A stretch of 57,703 nucleotides of DNA. Source: Pirellulales bacterium. Lineage in GTDB: Bacteria; Planctomycetota; Planctomycetia; Pirellulales; Lacipirellulaceae. Shown one piece after another: positions 45,877 to 55,019 of the stretch. The notes below the pieces were generated by a model that searched no databases, was not told where the DNA came from, and saw only the letters and a list, made by a program, of their open reading frames with translations. The position numbers and the translations under genes were made by a program. Positions within the stretch are counted from its first letter, which is position 1, and each line of letters starts with the position of its first letter. The stretch is from NCBI GenBank assembly GCA_022448265.1, contig JAKVCC010000019.1, positions 12,573-70,275 on the forward strand. The letters are read 5' to 3'.

Positions 45877-47529
45877 TTAGGCTGCTTCGTAGCGATGATG
45901 ACTCTCCTTGATCTGGTGCTCTACGGGTATCGAAACGACGAAGCGCGATCCGCAACCGGCTCCGTCGCTTGCGGCTTCAATGCTACCCTGGTGCTCTTCT
46001 ACGATCCGATAGGTGATCGACAAGCCCAGGCCGGTTCCCTGGCCGCTACGACGACGCGTAAAGAAGGGCTCAAACAAATGTTTACGCACTTCCTCCGTCA
46101 TCCCGCAGCCATCGTCTTCTACAATGATCTTCGCCGTGGATCCCTGACACACGACCGTAACGCACACCGTCCCACCCGTGTCGACACCTTCCAATCCGTT
46201 GGTAACAAGATTGAGCACAACTTGTTTGAATTCTTGTGCGTTGACTTGCACGATGGCGGGATCACCGGCTAAAAGCTTCAAATTTTTGTCCTGGTACTTA
46301 CCCAGGTGCTGCACCATTTCAATGACACCTGCGGTCAACTCTCGAAGATCCGTACTGTGACGTTGTGAATCCCCCATCCGAGCGAAGTCTAAAAGTTTTT
46401 CGGTAATCTGCTTACAGCGAAATGCTTCGCGCTGGATCATCTGCAAATACTCGCGGACAACTTGTATATCTTCGCCGTGTGAGTCGTTCGATCCATCCAG
46501 AAGCTCTGCAAGACGACTCTCCAGCGATTCGCTGCACAGAGCAATTGAGGCCAGCGGATTGTTGATTTCATGAGACACACCGGCTGCCAGAAAGCCTACG
46601 CTGGCCAGTTGTTCGCTACGCACTACCTGATTAGTCCGTTCCCGAACTTGACGATCAAGGTCGTCGCGGATCTCTCGGAACCGAGCAGTCATTTCGTTCA
46701 TTGCCTCAGCCAATTCGCCAATCTCGTCTTGCGTATCAAGCTGAATGCGATGTTCGAAATTCCCGCCTGCGACCTCGCGCGACCCCAGCACAAGCGTCTG
46801 CAACGGTTTGGCAAACCATTTATAGAACATCCGTATCGAGGTAATAAGCAGAACCAGGGCAGTGATCCCGTTGGTCCAAGCAATCACGATCGCAGTACGG
46901 TATTCGGCCCGCACGTCGACCGCCAGGGCTTGAAACTGTTTGTGCAAATGACTAGGCAGTTCTGCAACGAGTTCTCTGAGTTGTTCCACCTCGTCACGCA
47001 ACGTGCCAATACGCGCGGGATGAAGCAGCCAATCCTCACCCAAACTGGTCGAGAGATTAGCGACACCCATACGTGCTACAACGGCATCGATACGCGCCAA
47101 CGTTTGACGCTCATGCGAGTCGTCGCCCAGGCGGGGATCACGATCGACATTGTTTTGCTCAAGCTGTTTTCGATAACGGTCGAGTGATCCAACAAACTCT
47201 CGCAAGCGAAAACGATATTCTTCCCTCAGCCACTGTGGATCCCACGCATAGCAATCGCCGCTCCGCTGACCATCGTCCGGAATGGATCGTTTCAAGACGG
47301 CAAGCTCGAAGCCTTCGCTTGTTTGGCCAAGTATGTCACGCAAATCCACCAGGTTTCGGCTAACCTGACCCGCCAAGGGCAGTTCTGCAGAACGCGCACT
47401 CAAACTTTTGACCAATCCCCGGTAGGCATACAGACCGTAGAACGCGCTGCCAGACAACGCCAGCACGGTCACCAGAAGCAACCCCAAGCCAAGCTTTAGT
47501 TTCGTACGTAGGGGCCAATGCGAAAGCAC
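45877..47529 (-). CDS. Membrane sensor histidine kinase paired with the NtrC-like regulator
   Basis: A 550-aa protein. GTG 47529 is preferred over the in-frame TTG 47532 because GGAGG lies six bases upstream of it. Two membrane helices (about residues 10-37 and 212-234) enclose a ~170-residue periplasmic sensor region that is helical and Arg/Asp/Glu-rich and has no recognised ligand-binding fold. A HAMP domain follows (~235-290). The HisKA domain has His320 in VSHEINNPLAS. The ATPase domain shows NLVTNGLEG (N box), VEDDGCGM (G1) and GQGTGLGLS (G2). It probably phosphorylates the regulator encoded ten bases downstream. Confidence 0.93.
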   Translation of the reverse strand: MLSHWPLRTKLKLGLGLLLVTVLALSGSAFYGLYAYRGLVKSLSARSAELPLAGQVSRNLVDLRDILGQTSEGFELAVLKRSIPDDGQRSGDCYAWDPQWLREEYRFRLREFVGSLDRYRKQLEQNNVDRDPRLGDDSHERQTLARIDAVVARMGVANLSTSLGEDWLLHPARIGTLRDEVEQLRELVAELPSHLHKQFQALAVDVRAEYRTAIVIAWTNGITALVLLITSIRMFYKWFAKPLQTLVLGSREVAGGNFEHRIQLDTQDEIGELAEAMNEMTARFREIRDDLDRQVRERTNQVVRSEQLASVGFLAAGVSHEINNPLASIALCSESLESRLAELLDGSNDSHGEDIQVVREYLQMIQREAFRCKQITEKLLDFARMGDSQRHSTDLRELTAGVIEMVQHLGKYQDKNLKLLAGDPAIVQVNAQEFKQVVLNLVTNGLEGVDTGGTVCVTVVCQGSTAKIIVEDDGCGMTEEVRKHLFEPFFTRRRSGQGTGLGLSITYRIVEEHQGSIEAASDGAGCGSRFVVSIPVEHQIKESHHRYEAA

Positions 47530-47729
47530 CAACGACCTCCATGTCGCAGGGTGATGCTGAGCAATTCAATAGACCGGCTTCCTCCTGAAGCCCGACGGGT
47601 AGGGTGGGGAAGTGTACCCGGGAAATAGCAGCCCTGACAAGAACAATTATCCCTGATCGCTGGCAACCACCAACATCAAGGACCACCAGAGTTATATCTC
47701 GAGAATCCGCACCGAGCTTTGCCGCGGCG

Positions 47730-48917
47730 CTAAAACCGAACCACACGGCGGACGAGCCAGGCGCCGATTAGTGCTAGCACGATATTGCCCAGCCATACGA
47801 CCTGGGGCGGCATCACCCCGTCTTTTGCCAAGTCAAGACTCCTCACCAGCATCGGATAGTAGATAATAAGAATGGGCAAGAAACACACGAAAAAACTGCT
47901 CCAAATATCTCCATGACTTAGCCGAACGGCCATCGGCGCTCCGATGAGTACAAAGCAAAGACAACTAAATCCGCTAGCCCAGCGGCGATGTGGCTCCGTA
48001 TGCAATCGATGCAAGGTTCGCTGGGCGGCTTGCAAATAGCTTCGCTTAGGCTGCCAGACATCTTGCGACAACTCATACATGCGGCCTGTCATCAGGGCAT
48101 GTGCTGCTTGTGCGCTCATTTCCTGCTTGAGTCGATCGATAACTTCGATTTGCTGCTGTTTTGCAGGCCCAACCTCTCGAAGCGAGTAGTTCGAAGTGCG
48201 GCGAGCTTGGGCCCTTATTCCGGTGAATTGCTCAAGAGAGAATGGAAATTCCTCTTCTCCTGGAAACCAACCGGCAAAACGTTCTCCCATGCTGCCATTC
48301 GCGTTGAGAAAGGTTATCAAGACCCTATTGTTTTCTAAATCAACGTTAAGTTCGGCCTCATCTGCCGTAATCGTCAAGGGTGGATCGTCGTCCACAGAAA
48401 AATAAGTGATGATAGGCTTAACGAGCGTTTTCCCGTGCACGCGTTGAACTGCTACCTTAAGTCGATCGTTGCTATAGGTTCTTGTAGTTCTAAGACGACC
48501 ATAGATGATTTCTTCCAACGATTCGACGATAATTCTTTGAACCCCACCACGTCCCCAGGAAACGGCCACATCGCTGAGGACAACCGCACTAAGACTCACT
48601 AATGTGGCCAAGATGAACGTAGGCCAAAGCATCGTCATGGGTGAGATTCCGAGCGACTTCACGGCGACGATTTCATTGGAAGCGGCAATGCGGCCATAGA
48701 CTGTGGTTGTCGCCAAAAGCATGGTGCCAGGGACAGCAAACTGCATCGCCTGGGGTAAAATATAAGGCACCATCCGCAAGATGGGTAACAGACCCAAACC
48801 GTTTTCCACCGCTTCTTTGCCAATGAGCACGAGAACTACAAACACGGTCATGCTCGTTAATGTGAGCAAGAAAATCGCTAGCAGCTCAAATACAATGTAA
48901 CGAGTGAGGATGCGCAT
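47730..48917 (-). CDS. LptF/LptG-family permease
   Basis: A 395-aa protein. It has three N-terminal helices (YIVFELLAIFLLTLTSMTVF, PQAMQFAVPGTMLLATTTVYG, MLWPTFILATLVSLSAVV) and three C-terminal ones (WASGFSCLCFVLIGAPMAVRL, WSSFFVCFLPILIIYYPMLV, VVWLGNIVLALIGAWLV). Between them lies a beta-rich periplasmic domain with FSVDDDPPLTITADEAELN. This is the LptF/G (YjgP/YjgQ) arrangement. LptF and LptG normally act together with LptB to extract lipopolysaccharide from the inner membrane; only one homologue is seen here and no lptB is adjacent. It lies 200 bases upstream of the sensor kinase, on the same strand. Confidence 0.9.
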   Translation of the reverse strand: MRILTRYIVFELLAIFLLTLTSMTVFVVLVLIGKEAVENGLGLLPILRMVPYILPQAMQFAVPGTMLLATTTVYGRIAASNEIVAVKSLGISPMTMLWPTFILATLVSLSAVVLSDVAVSWGRGGVQRIIVESLEEIIYGRLRTTRTYSNDRLKVAVQRVHGKTLVKPIITYFSVDDDPPLTITADEAELNVDLENNRVLITFLNANGSMGERFAGWFPGEEEFPFSLEQFTGIRAQARRTSNYSLREVGPAKQQQIEVIDRLKQEMSAQAAHALMTGRMYELSQDVWQPKRSYLQAAQRTLHRLHTEPHRRWASGFSCLCFVLIGAPMAVRLSHGDIWSSFFVCFLPILIIYYPMLVRSLDLAKDGVMPPQVVWLGNIVLALIGAWLVRRVVRF

Positions 48918-49185
48918 TCTTGGCCCAAGGGGGCGGCGGGAAGGGGAGGCATCGCAATGCCCGGGCCTACTGTAGCAAGCCGCCCCACGGTCGCAAACGA
49001 CACTTCCTCCGGTGAAAAGCTATTTGCTAGCAGCAGTGAGAGGGGTGCACGGGTTGGCAGTGGCCACCGCTGTAGACGTTTCGTACTCCCTGTTCGCTCC
49101 TGTTAAAAAATGAGCGACCGGCACACTTCCTGCGTAGACCAAGATAATCCTGAGATTTGCGCTGCGCTTTGGCCCCGGATCGGCT

Positions 49186-50502
49186 TTACGAATCGCCGGA
49201 AGTCGAAGGTTCTTTTTCGCGCAAAGCCTGCATTAACTGTCGCACTGCACTACAAAACGCAACAACCGCTTCTTGGTAGGCGCCCCTGGCGATGGCTTGA
49301 TGAGCTTCCGCGCGATCGGAATGAATTCGCTGCCAATCTATGGTCCAATCTCGCTCGCTTTCCAGCTCTTCTAACTGCCGGACAATGTCATTGAGCGGCT
49401 CAAGGTTTTTTGCGATGGGACTGCACTGGTGATGGCGGTAGGGAGCCCTACCTTGCAAACTAATCACCTCCACATCCGGAGCCGAGTCGCAACCATCCTG
49501 ACGGAATAGCCAGTGCAGGAGCCAAATTCCAAATCCGGAAGTCGCCGAGATTGCAGCGGCAAGCTGTTGGCCAGCAAGGCCCAGGGCGAGAGCCCCCAGC
49601 ATACCGAACACCAGCAACAGATTTGCCAGTGTTGCCTGCCAGGTCCGTGGCATCGACCGCTGTATACTTCCGGCGGGTACACAGGAGTCGGCAGCGGCAC
49701 CAAAATCCCCCAGTTGAGTGTCGTCTACCACGTCAGCCACCAGCACAGTGATGTTGTCGGGTCCACCCAGTAAGTTGGCCAGGTCGACGAGCGACTGCGT
49801 TGCTTCGTCTGGTGGCAGCGAGGCTACGATCATTCCAATCAATTCCGGTTTGAGCGGCCCGGTCAAACCATCGCTGCAGAGCAAGAACCGATCGCCAGAC
49901 TGCAAGGCAAACGGGCCTTCCAAATCAACCGAGACGGTCGGATGCGGGCCCAGCGAACGGGTGATGACATTTTTGGGCACAAAGGCAGGAACTTCTTCTT
50001 CAGTCGCGTGACCCGCGGCAGCCATTTCCCAGACCAGACTGTGGTCGAATGTCAACTGTTCCAGACGATCGCCTCGCAAGCGATAGACACGGCTATCGCC
50101 CACATGGGCCGCCACAGCACCAACAGGCAAAAGCAGTAAACAACTGCACGTCGTACCCATTCCATGAAAGTCGACACTATCCCGGCCCTTGGTGTTGATC
50201 ACGGTATTCGCTTCGCGAATCGCTTCGACCAGGGACTCGCCGGGATTATCTTCGTGTCGTTTATGATAGCTGTGGGCGATGGTGTCAGTCGCCATCTTGC
50301 TGGCCAACTCACCTGCGGCATGCGCACCCATACCGTCGGCCACCACTAGCAAGTGCCCATGGCTCTGCCATCGCAGAGCGTTGTCCGCCAAGGCAATCGC
50401 CATAGAATCCTGGTTGCTCGTGCGGCGCATCCCGACATCGCTAACCGCTGCGCAGCGCAGTCCGCCTGCAGTCAGCTCCAGTTTGTTATGCTGGCTAGCC
50501 AT
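49186..50502 (-). CDS. PP2C-family serine/threonine phosphatase with C-terminal membrane segment
   Basis: A 438-aa protein. The PP2C domain (~12-250) has the metal and phosphate motifs SNQDS, VVADGMGAHAAGELAS, HGMGTTCSCLLL, HVGDSRVYRLR, LLCSDGLTGPL and GPDNITVLV. Two hydrophobic stretches at ~285-320 (LLLVFGMLGALALGL and ISATSGFGIWLLHWLF) anchor it, and a ~110-residue helical cytoplasmic tail follows. Bacterial PP2C phosphatases usually reverse Hanks-type kinases, but no kinase gene is adjacent. It is transcribed alone, divergent from the PEGA lipoprotein gene. Confidence 0.93.
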   Translation of the reverse strand: MASQHNKLELTAGGLRCAAVSDVGMRRTSNQDSMAIALADNALRWQSHGHLLVVADGMGAHAAGELASKMATDTIAHSYHKRHEDNPGESLVEAIREANTVINTKGRDSVDFHGMGTTCSCLLLLPVGAVAAHVGDSRVYRLRGDRLEQLTFDHSLVWEMAAAGHATEEEVPAFVPKNVITRSLGPHPTVSVDLEGPFALQSGDRFLLCSDGLTGPLKPELIGMIVASLPPDEATQSLVDLANLLGGPDNITVLVADVVDDTQLGDFGAAADSCVPAGSIQRSMPRTWQATLANLLLVFGMLGALALGLAGQQLAAAISATSGFGIWLLHWLFRQDGCDSAPDVEVISLQGRAPYRHHQCSPIAKNLEPLNDIVRQLEELESERDWTIDWQRIHSDRAEAHQAIARGAYQEAVVAFCSAVRQLMQALREKEPSTSGDS

Positions 50503-50810
50503 GGCGAAAAGCGGAAGGTGGGAAACAGAAATCGGTAGGCTAGAGTGCTAAACAGGGGATAGATGGCCAGCCAGCTACACCGGATTAAAGATTTCTTCTT
50601 CTCAAAAGGCGGGCCAACAGCATGCTAGCATTGGGACCCCTATCTTATCTCCTCCTGCGAATCGGTGATAGGCTGGGCTCTTCCCGCACTTCCAAAAAAA
50701 CAGGGTGTAGTCAGCATGGCCACGACCACGAGCCGTTACTATACTTTCGCGACTTTTCCCAGCCGGCACCGGGCGCTGGCATGTCGAGCGTTTCATCTTA
50801 CGGTGGTGCG

Positions 50811-51449
50811 ATGTTGCATCGAAAAACCGCACAATCAATTCTCCTCGGTTGGGCCCTGGTCTTAATTGTATCGCAACCGGGATGCGTACGTCGCCGGCTG
50901 ATGGTGCGCAGCAATCCTCCGGGCGCAATGGTGTATGTGGACAATCAGCCCATTGGCACCACCCCATGTGCCACCAACTTTGTCTACTACGGCACCCGAG
51001 AAGTCCGGTTGGTGAAGGCGGGCTACGAGACGCTCACGGTGAACCAACCGATTCCCGCCCCCTGGTATCAGATTCCACCGCTAGACTTCATTAGTGAAAA
51101 CCTAGTGCCTCGCAAGATAAAGGATTATCGCACAATCTCTTTCAACATGCAGCCACAGGTGATCGTGCCCGCCGCGCAATTGCTAGCCCGCGCCGAGCAA
51201 CTGCGGCAAAGCACCGGCCACGGTGTCGTGTTGCCACAAGCGGCAACCAGTCTTCCAGGAGTGTTGACTCCGGGCCTGCCTGGAGGGAATTCTCCAATCC
51301 TCCCGCAACCGCCCCTGGGCTCGCCGACTTTCACACCGCCACAGGGCGTCGTGCCGCATGCCCCCATACCTGGCACACAAAACTTGAGCTCAGGCGCACT
51401 TCCTCTGGGCGGACAACCGCTAGGGGCCCTACCGCCGCCGCAACGCTGA
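50811..51449 (+). CDS. PEGA-domain putative lipoprotein
   Basis: A 212-aa protein from ATG 50811 (MLHRKTAQSILLGWAL), with an in-frame ATG at 50781 possible. The signal peptide ends in SQPGC, an unusual lipobox with Gln at -3 where Leu is normal. The PEGA domain (~25-80) reads RRLMVRSNPPGAMVYVDNQ, PIGTTPCATNFVYYG and VRLVKAGYETLTV. The second half is low-complexity, rich in Pro, Gly, Gln and Leu, and probably disordered. PEGA domains are found in cell-surface and peptidoglycan-associated proteins. It is divergent from the PP2C gene. Confidence 0.8.
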   Translation: MLHRKTAQSILLGWALVLIVSQPGCVRRRLMVRSNPPGAMVYVDNQPIGTTPCATNFVYYGTREVRLVKAGYETLTVNQPIPAPWYQIPPLDFISENLVPRKIKDYRTISFNMQPQVIVPAAQLLARAEQLRQSTGHGVVLPQAATSLPGVLTPGLPGGNSPILPQPPLGSPTFTPPQGVVPHAPIPGTQNLSSGALPLGGQPLGALPPPQR

Positions 51450-51591
51450 TCGCTGACTCAAACTCATCGTAAAAGCTTACGCGCCCGGAACAAGCACTGC
51501 ACAGTTCCAGCAAGACCCGCCGCGCTGTCGTTAGAGGGCTACCCCGCAACGATGCATCGAACCAAGGTGAGCTGGTAAAGCACCACGCAGA

Positions 51592-52701
51592 CTACTTGAT
51601 CGGAGTTTCGCGGTTGGTCAGTCCGCGGACGACGCGGGCTGGGTCCCGCGCGATCTTGTCGGTAAACACCCACGTGTTGTAGAGCACCTGCTGGATGCGA
51701 CGGTGAATCATCGGGTCGTTGATCAATGCCTGTACATCGCTCACGGCTGCTGATGCCTGACCAATGGTCCCCGCCAGCCGCCGGTAAAGCTCATCGTCGT
51801 TGATAAGTTTGCCGAGGGTACCGTCGCTCTTGTTGATATTTTTGGCCAATAAAGCCCCCTCGCCAAGCAACTCGCTTAAATTGCCGACACCTGATTCCAT
51901 GGCGTCCACGATCTCAGGTCCCCGCTCGCCGAGCGGTTCAGTAAGACCTTGCAAATTAACCAGATTCTGATCGGCCGACGAGATAGCCCGTTCGAGCGCC
52001 TTCATAATCATATTCACCTCTTCAATCACTGCTGGGAGTTGCGCCAGCCCTTTTTTTAATTCGGCCTTGAATTGGTCGTTGCCAAGCACATCATCGACAT
52101 TAGCCATCACGCTTGCGATGTTGTTCATCGCGTTTTCCGCAGAAAGAAACAACCGATCGATGCGATCGATATCTTGACCGCCCAAAACTTGGTTCAATCG
52201 CTCGGCAAGCAAGCCCACCTCTTCACCAGCACGTCCCAGCGATTGGATGGTCTGCTTCAGATCGCCCTGTAAATTGGCGATCAGATCGAGAGGGCTCGGA
52301 TTATACATACCAGCGAATGGAGGCCCACCTGGCGCAACGACCTGCGCGTTGGGCGATGGCGGGCCCGGCGCAAACTCCACCACCGCGTCACCGATCAGCG
52401 AAGTTTGGATACGGACCACCTCATTTGTCTTGATCTGTTTTCCTTGATCGATGTCCACGGTGATTAGTGCCCCATCATCTGTATCAAGCACCTCGGCCAC
52501 ACGGCCGATAAGGATTCCCCGACGCCGGACGGGCGTATCGGGGGCAACGCCCGGCGCCTGATCCACCAGTACCTGAAGTTGGTACTGATCGCGAAAAGGA
52601 GACCACGAAAAATCGCTGGTCAAAACCACAAGCAGGCCAGTTGCCAGAATTGTCGCAACTAGGACAACACCCACTTTGAATTGCTTGCTACGATCTTCCA
52701 T
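51592..52701 (-). CDS. mlaD: MlaD-type MCE-domain lipid-transport protein
   Basis: A 369-aa protein. One N-terminal membrane helix (VGVVLVATILATGLLVVL) is followed by the MCE domain (residues ~40-120): YQLQVLVDQAPGVAPDTPVRRRGILIGRV and SLIGDAVVEFAPG. A long helical C-terminal region (~150-330) is rich in coiled-coil heptads, much longer than E. coli MlaD (183 aa) and more like Mce/PqiB-type needles. It ends in short conserved helices. AAGG eight bases before the ATG supports the start. It is the last gene of the mlaE-mlaF-mlaD operon, 136 bases after mlaF. MCE proteins form hexameric channels that carry phospholipids between membranes. Confidence 0.9.
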   Translation of the reverse strand: MEDRSKQFKVGVVLVATILATGLLVVLTSDFSWSPFRDQYQLQVLVDQAPGVAPDTPVRRRGILIGRVAEVLDTDDGALITVDIDQGKQIKTNEVVRIQTSLIGDAVVEFAPGPPSPNAQVVAPGGPPFAGMYNPSPLDLIANLQGDLKQTIQSLGRAGEEVGLLAERLNQVLGGQDIDRIDRLFLSAENAMNNIASVMANVDDVLGNDQFKAELKKGLAQLPAVIEEVNMIMKALERAISSADQNLVNLQGLTEPLGERGPEIVDAMESGVGNLSELLGEGALLAKNINKSDGTLGKLINDDELYRRLAGTIGQASAAVSDVQALINDPMIHRRIQQVLYNTWVFTDKIARDPARVVRGLTNRETPIK

Positions 52702-52837
52702 GACTATTGCCTTGATGTTAACGGAGTGGCCACGTTGTTCGTCTCAAAAAATCTCCCGAGAGCCCGTTTCAAAACATAAATATTGGTCACAATATTCGGA
52801 GATCTTGATACCAACTAGTAGTCTTATTTAATGGGTT

Positions 52838-53644
52838 CTACGTGATTCCTTCGCGCATTTCCATGAGACGATCCCCCGCTTCTCCACGGACAAATTGGGA
52901 AACACGGCGATCCGATGTCTGGTCGATTTCGGTCGGTTTACCGTCAAATATGATTTGCTGTTCGTCGGGGTCCAGCCGGGACAGGGGATAGAGCATCACA
53001 ACTCGATCAGCCACTTTGCGAGCCGTCTTCATGTCGTGGGTGATGATAATACTCGTCACGTCGTACGAAGATCGGGTGCGCATCATCAATTCGTTGATGA
53101 CATCGCTGACAATTGGATCGAGGCCAGTGGTGGGTTCGTCGTAGAGCAAGACCTCGGGCTGCATCACCAATGCCCGAGCCAGACCAACCCTTTTGCGCAT
53201 GCCGCCTGAAAGTTCAGCCGGACGTTTGCGCAACACACTGGCAGGCAGACCTACCTCAGCTAACCGGGCCAACATTTCATCTTCGTGCGACGTACGCTGA
53301 TGGCCACGGTGCTGTTGCAAAGGAAACAGAATGTTTTCCGCGACGGTCATGCTGTCAAACAGGGCCGAATTCTGAAAGACAAAACCAAAGCGAGTGCGCT
53401 GCTGGGCCAGCTCTCTTTCCGAAAGCTGATCGATTCGCTGATTGTCAAACTCCACAAAGCCGCGATGCGGTCCGACCAACCCGATCATCGTTTTCAGCAG
53501 CACCGTCTTGCCACACCCACTTTCGCCAATAATGGCGAGGCACTGACCACGAGGCACTACCAAGGAAAGATCTCGCAGCACATGCTGGCGTCCAAAACGG
53601 ACATCCAAGCCACTTGTTTCAATAATTGGTTCAGCGATTACCAT
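52838..53644 (-). CDS. mlaF: MlaF-type ABC transporter ATPase
   Basis: A 268-aa protein from ATG 53644, one base overlapping the mlaE stop (TAATG); an upstream in-frame start inside mlaE is not used. Walker A GESGCGKTVLL, signature ELSGGMRKRVGLARAL and Walker B VLLYDEPTTGLDP are intact. The switch His is in IIITHDMKTA. The C-terminus EIDQTSDRRVSQFVRGEAGD is typical of Mla-type ATPases. It energises phospholipid transport by the MlaE permease. Confidence 0.93.
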   Translation of the reverse strand: MVIAEPIIETSGLDVRFGRQHVLRDLSLVVPRGQCLAIIGESGCGKTVLLKTMIGLVGPHRGFVEFDNQRIDQLSERELAQQRTRFGFVFQNSALFDSMTVAENILFPLQQHRGHQRTSHEDEMLARLAEVGLPASVLRKRPAELSGGMRKRVGLARALVMQPEVLLYDEPTTGLDPIVSDVINELMMRTRSSYDVTSIIITHDMKTARKVADRVVMLYPLSRLDPDEQQIIFDGKPTEIDQTSDRRVSQFVRGEAGDRLMEMREGIT

Positions 53645-54519
53645 TAACCTGCAAACAACCCGGGAGTCAGCGGCCAAATTGCCAGGTAAATTTCGTCGAG
53701 CAAGATGCTTAGGAAAAGATCCAGCACAATAATGATCACAAAGGATTGCACGAAAGCCGCTGTGGCAGCCTGGCCAACGCCCTCCGCACCAGGCTCGCAA
53801 TGAAAGCCACGGTAGCAGCTGACCAATCCAATTGTGGCACCAAAAAACACGCTCTTGACCACGCCGTAGAACAAATCCCAATTCTCAACGAACTTTTTGG
53901 CATTGGCCGTGTAGTGATACATGTCGATGTCCAAAACAAAAACGCAGTACATCTCGCCACCCACGGCTCCCATAAAAACCGCCATGATCGTGAGCGATGG
54001 TATCAACAACAGACAACTGAGAAATCGTGGCACCACTAAATATTGAATGGGATTGGCACCCATGCTGGAGAGGGCGTCGATCTGTTCGGTAACACGCATC
54101 GTGCCGAGTTCCGCAGCCATGGCACTACCGACACGGCCGGCGAGCATCGTGGCGGCAAGCACGGGGCCTAGCTCACGAAACATTGATTTATTAATGACCC
54201 CGCCCAACTGGGTTTCTAATCCAAAATCGCGAAACTGGGTAAACGATTGCACGGCTAGCACCATGCCAATAAATGTACCAGTTAGCGCAACTACGGGCAG
54301 ACTGAGCACCCCTATCTGATACATGTTATTGAACAAGGTGGTACGCTGCGGCAAACGAGTCACAAGCCACAAAAAAGTCCGCCAATTGAACAGCGCCATG
54401 TCGCCCAGGGTTTCGATGGTGCGCTGCACCAACGCGCCCAAATCGGCAATTGAATCATAGATACTACCGAACAGGCCGCGCCGCCGCGCCGCGCCCAATG
54501 GTTCGTGCGTACCTGCCAT
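53644..54519 (-). CDS. mlaE: MlaE-type ABC transporter permease
   Basis: A 291-aa protein from ATG 54519; AGGGG about nine bases upstream supports this start over TTG 54522. Five or six helices include the family signature LSLPVVALTGTFIGMVLAVQ, GPVLAATMLAGRVGSAMAAE, GTMRVTEQIDALSSMGANPI, PRFLSCLLLIPSLTI and SVFFGATIGLVSCYRGF. The helix-EQ-loop region that contacts the ATPase is intact. It is first in an operon of mlaE, mlaF and mlaD. mlaB and mlaC, and an outer-membrane partner, are not seen in this window. Confidence 0.94.
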   Translation of the reverse strand: MAGTHEPLGAARRRGLFGSIYDSIADLGALVQRTIETLGDMALFNWRTFLWLVTRLPQRTTLFNNMYQIGVLSLPVVALTGTFIGMVLAVQSFTQFRDFGLETQLGGVINKSMFRELGPVLAATMLAGRVGSAMAAELGTMRVTEQIDALSSMGANPIQYLVVPRFLSCLLLIPSLTIMAVFMGAVGGEMYCVFVLDIDMYHYTANAKKFVENWDLFYGVVKSVFFGATIGLVSCYRGFHCEPGAEGVGQAATAAFVQSFVIIIVLDLFLSILLDEIYLAIWPLTPGLFAG

Positions 54520-55019
54520 CAATAAAGCCCCTACCTAGTATAAAAAATTCCACCGCGGAAGACACAACGCAAGACGTACCACACAAAGGGCAGCCCCACC
54601 GAATGCCAGCACCAAGCGAGTCGAAAGACACTCCGCGGGAACAACCTCCCGAGCGCAGCGCCTCATGACTCGCAACCGATCGACAAGACCTTGCCCCTAA
54701 GTTTTCGACCGACGCAACCCTGACGCTTGAGTAAAGGCTACCACCGCCGCCGATTTGGGCGGCTGGGTAAAATGAAGGGAACATACGCTAGCAGTTCCAG
54801 CGAGTCCTTAGTCCGGCCCTATTGAAGGTATCCTGCAGGGACAGCGAGTTGCGGCGGGCTCCAGGGCATGCGGGCAACGCCTACCCTAAAGGCCGCATCC
54901 TCGGGCTGACTCACTCCTATTTTGCACCCTGTTATTTTCACTCCATAAACAAAAAACCGCGGCCCATCAGGATAGGCCGCGGCTGGTTTCCACTGAAAAT
55001 CTCAGGCAGACATTCTAGC
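54520..55019. other. Region upstream of mlaE, with clpC terminator
   Basis: 500 bases without a credible gene. It holds the intrinsic terminator of clpC at its right end. The mlaE promoter must lie in the left part; no clear boxes were found. Open frames on either strand have no family resemblance. Confidence 0.45.
54951..54984 (-). terminator. Intrinsic terminator of clpC
   Basis: Read on the minus strand, CCGCGGCC (54982-54975) pairs with GGCCGCGG (54964-54957) around a ten-base loop. A run of six T's (A at 54951-54956 on the plus strand) follows. It lies 36 bases after the clpC stop, in the right orientation for that gene. Confidence 0.9.

Noticed and set aside
52702-52837. Small gene between mlaF and mlaD
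   Set aside because: The 136-base gap contains no frame with a start and ribosome-binding site.
54464-54784. 106-codon minus-strand frame overlapping the mlaE start
   Set aside because: It covers the mlaE ribosome-binding region in a different frame and has no family features.
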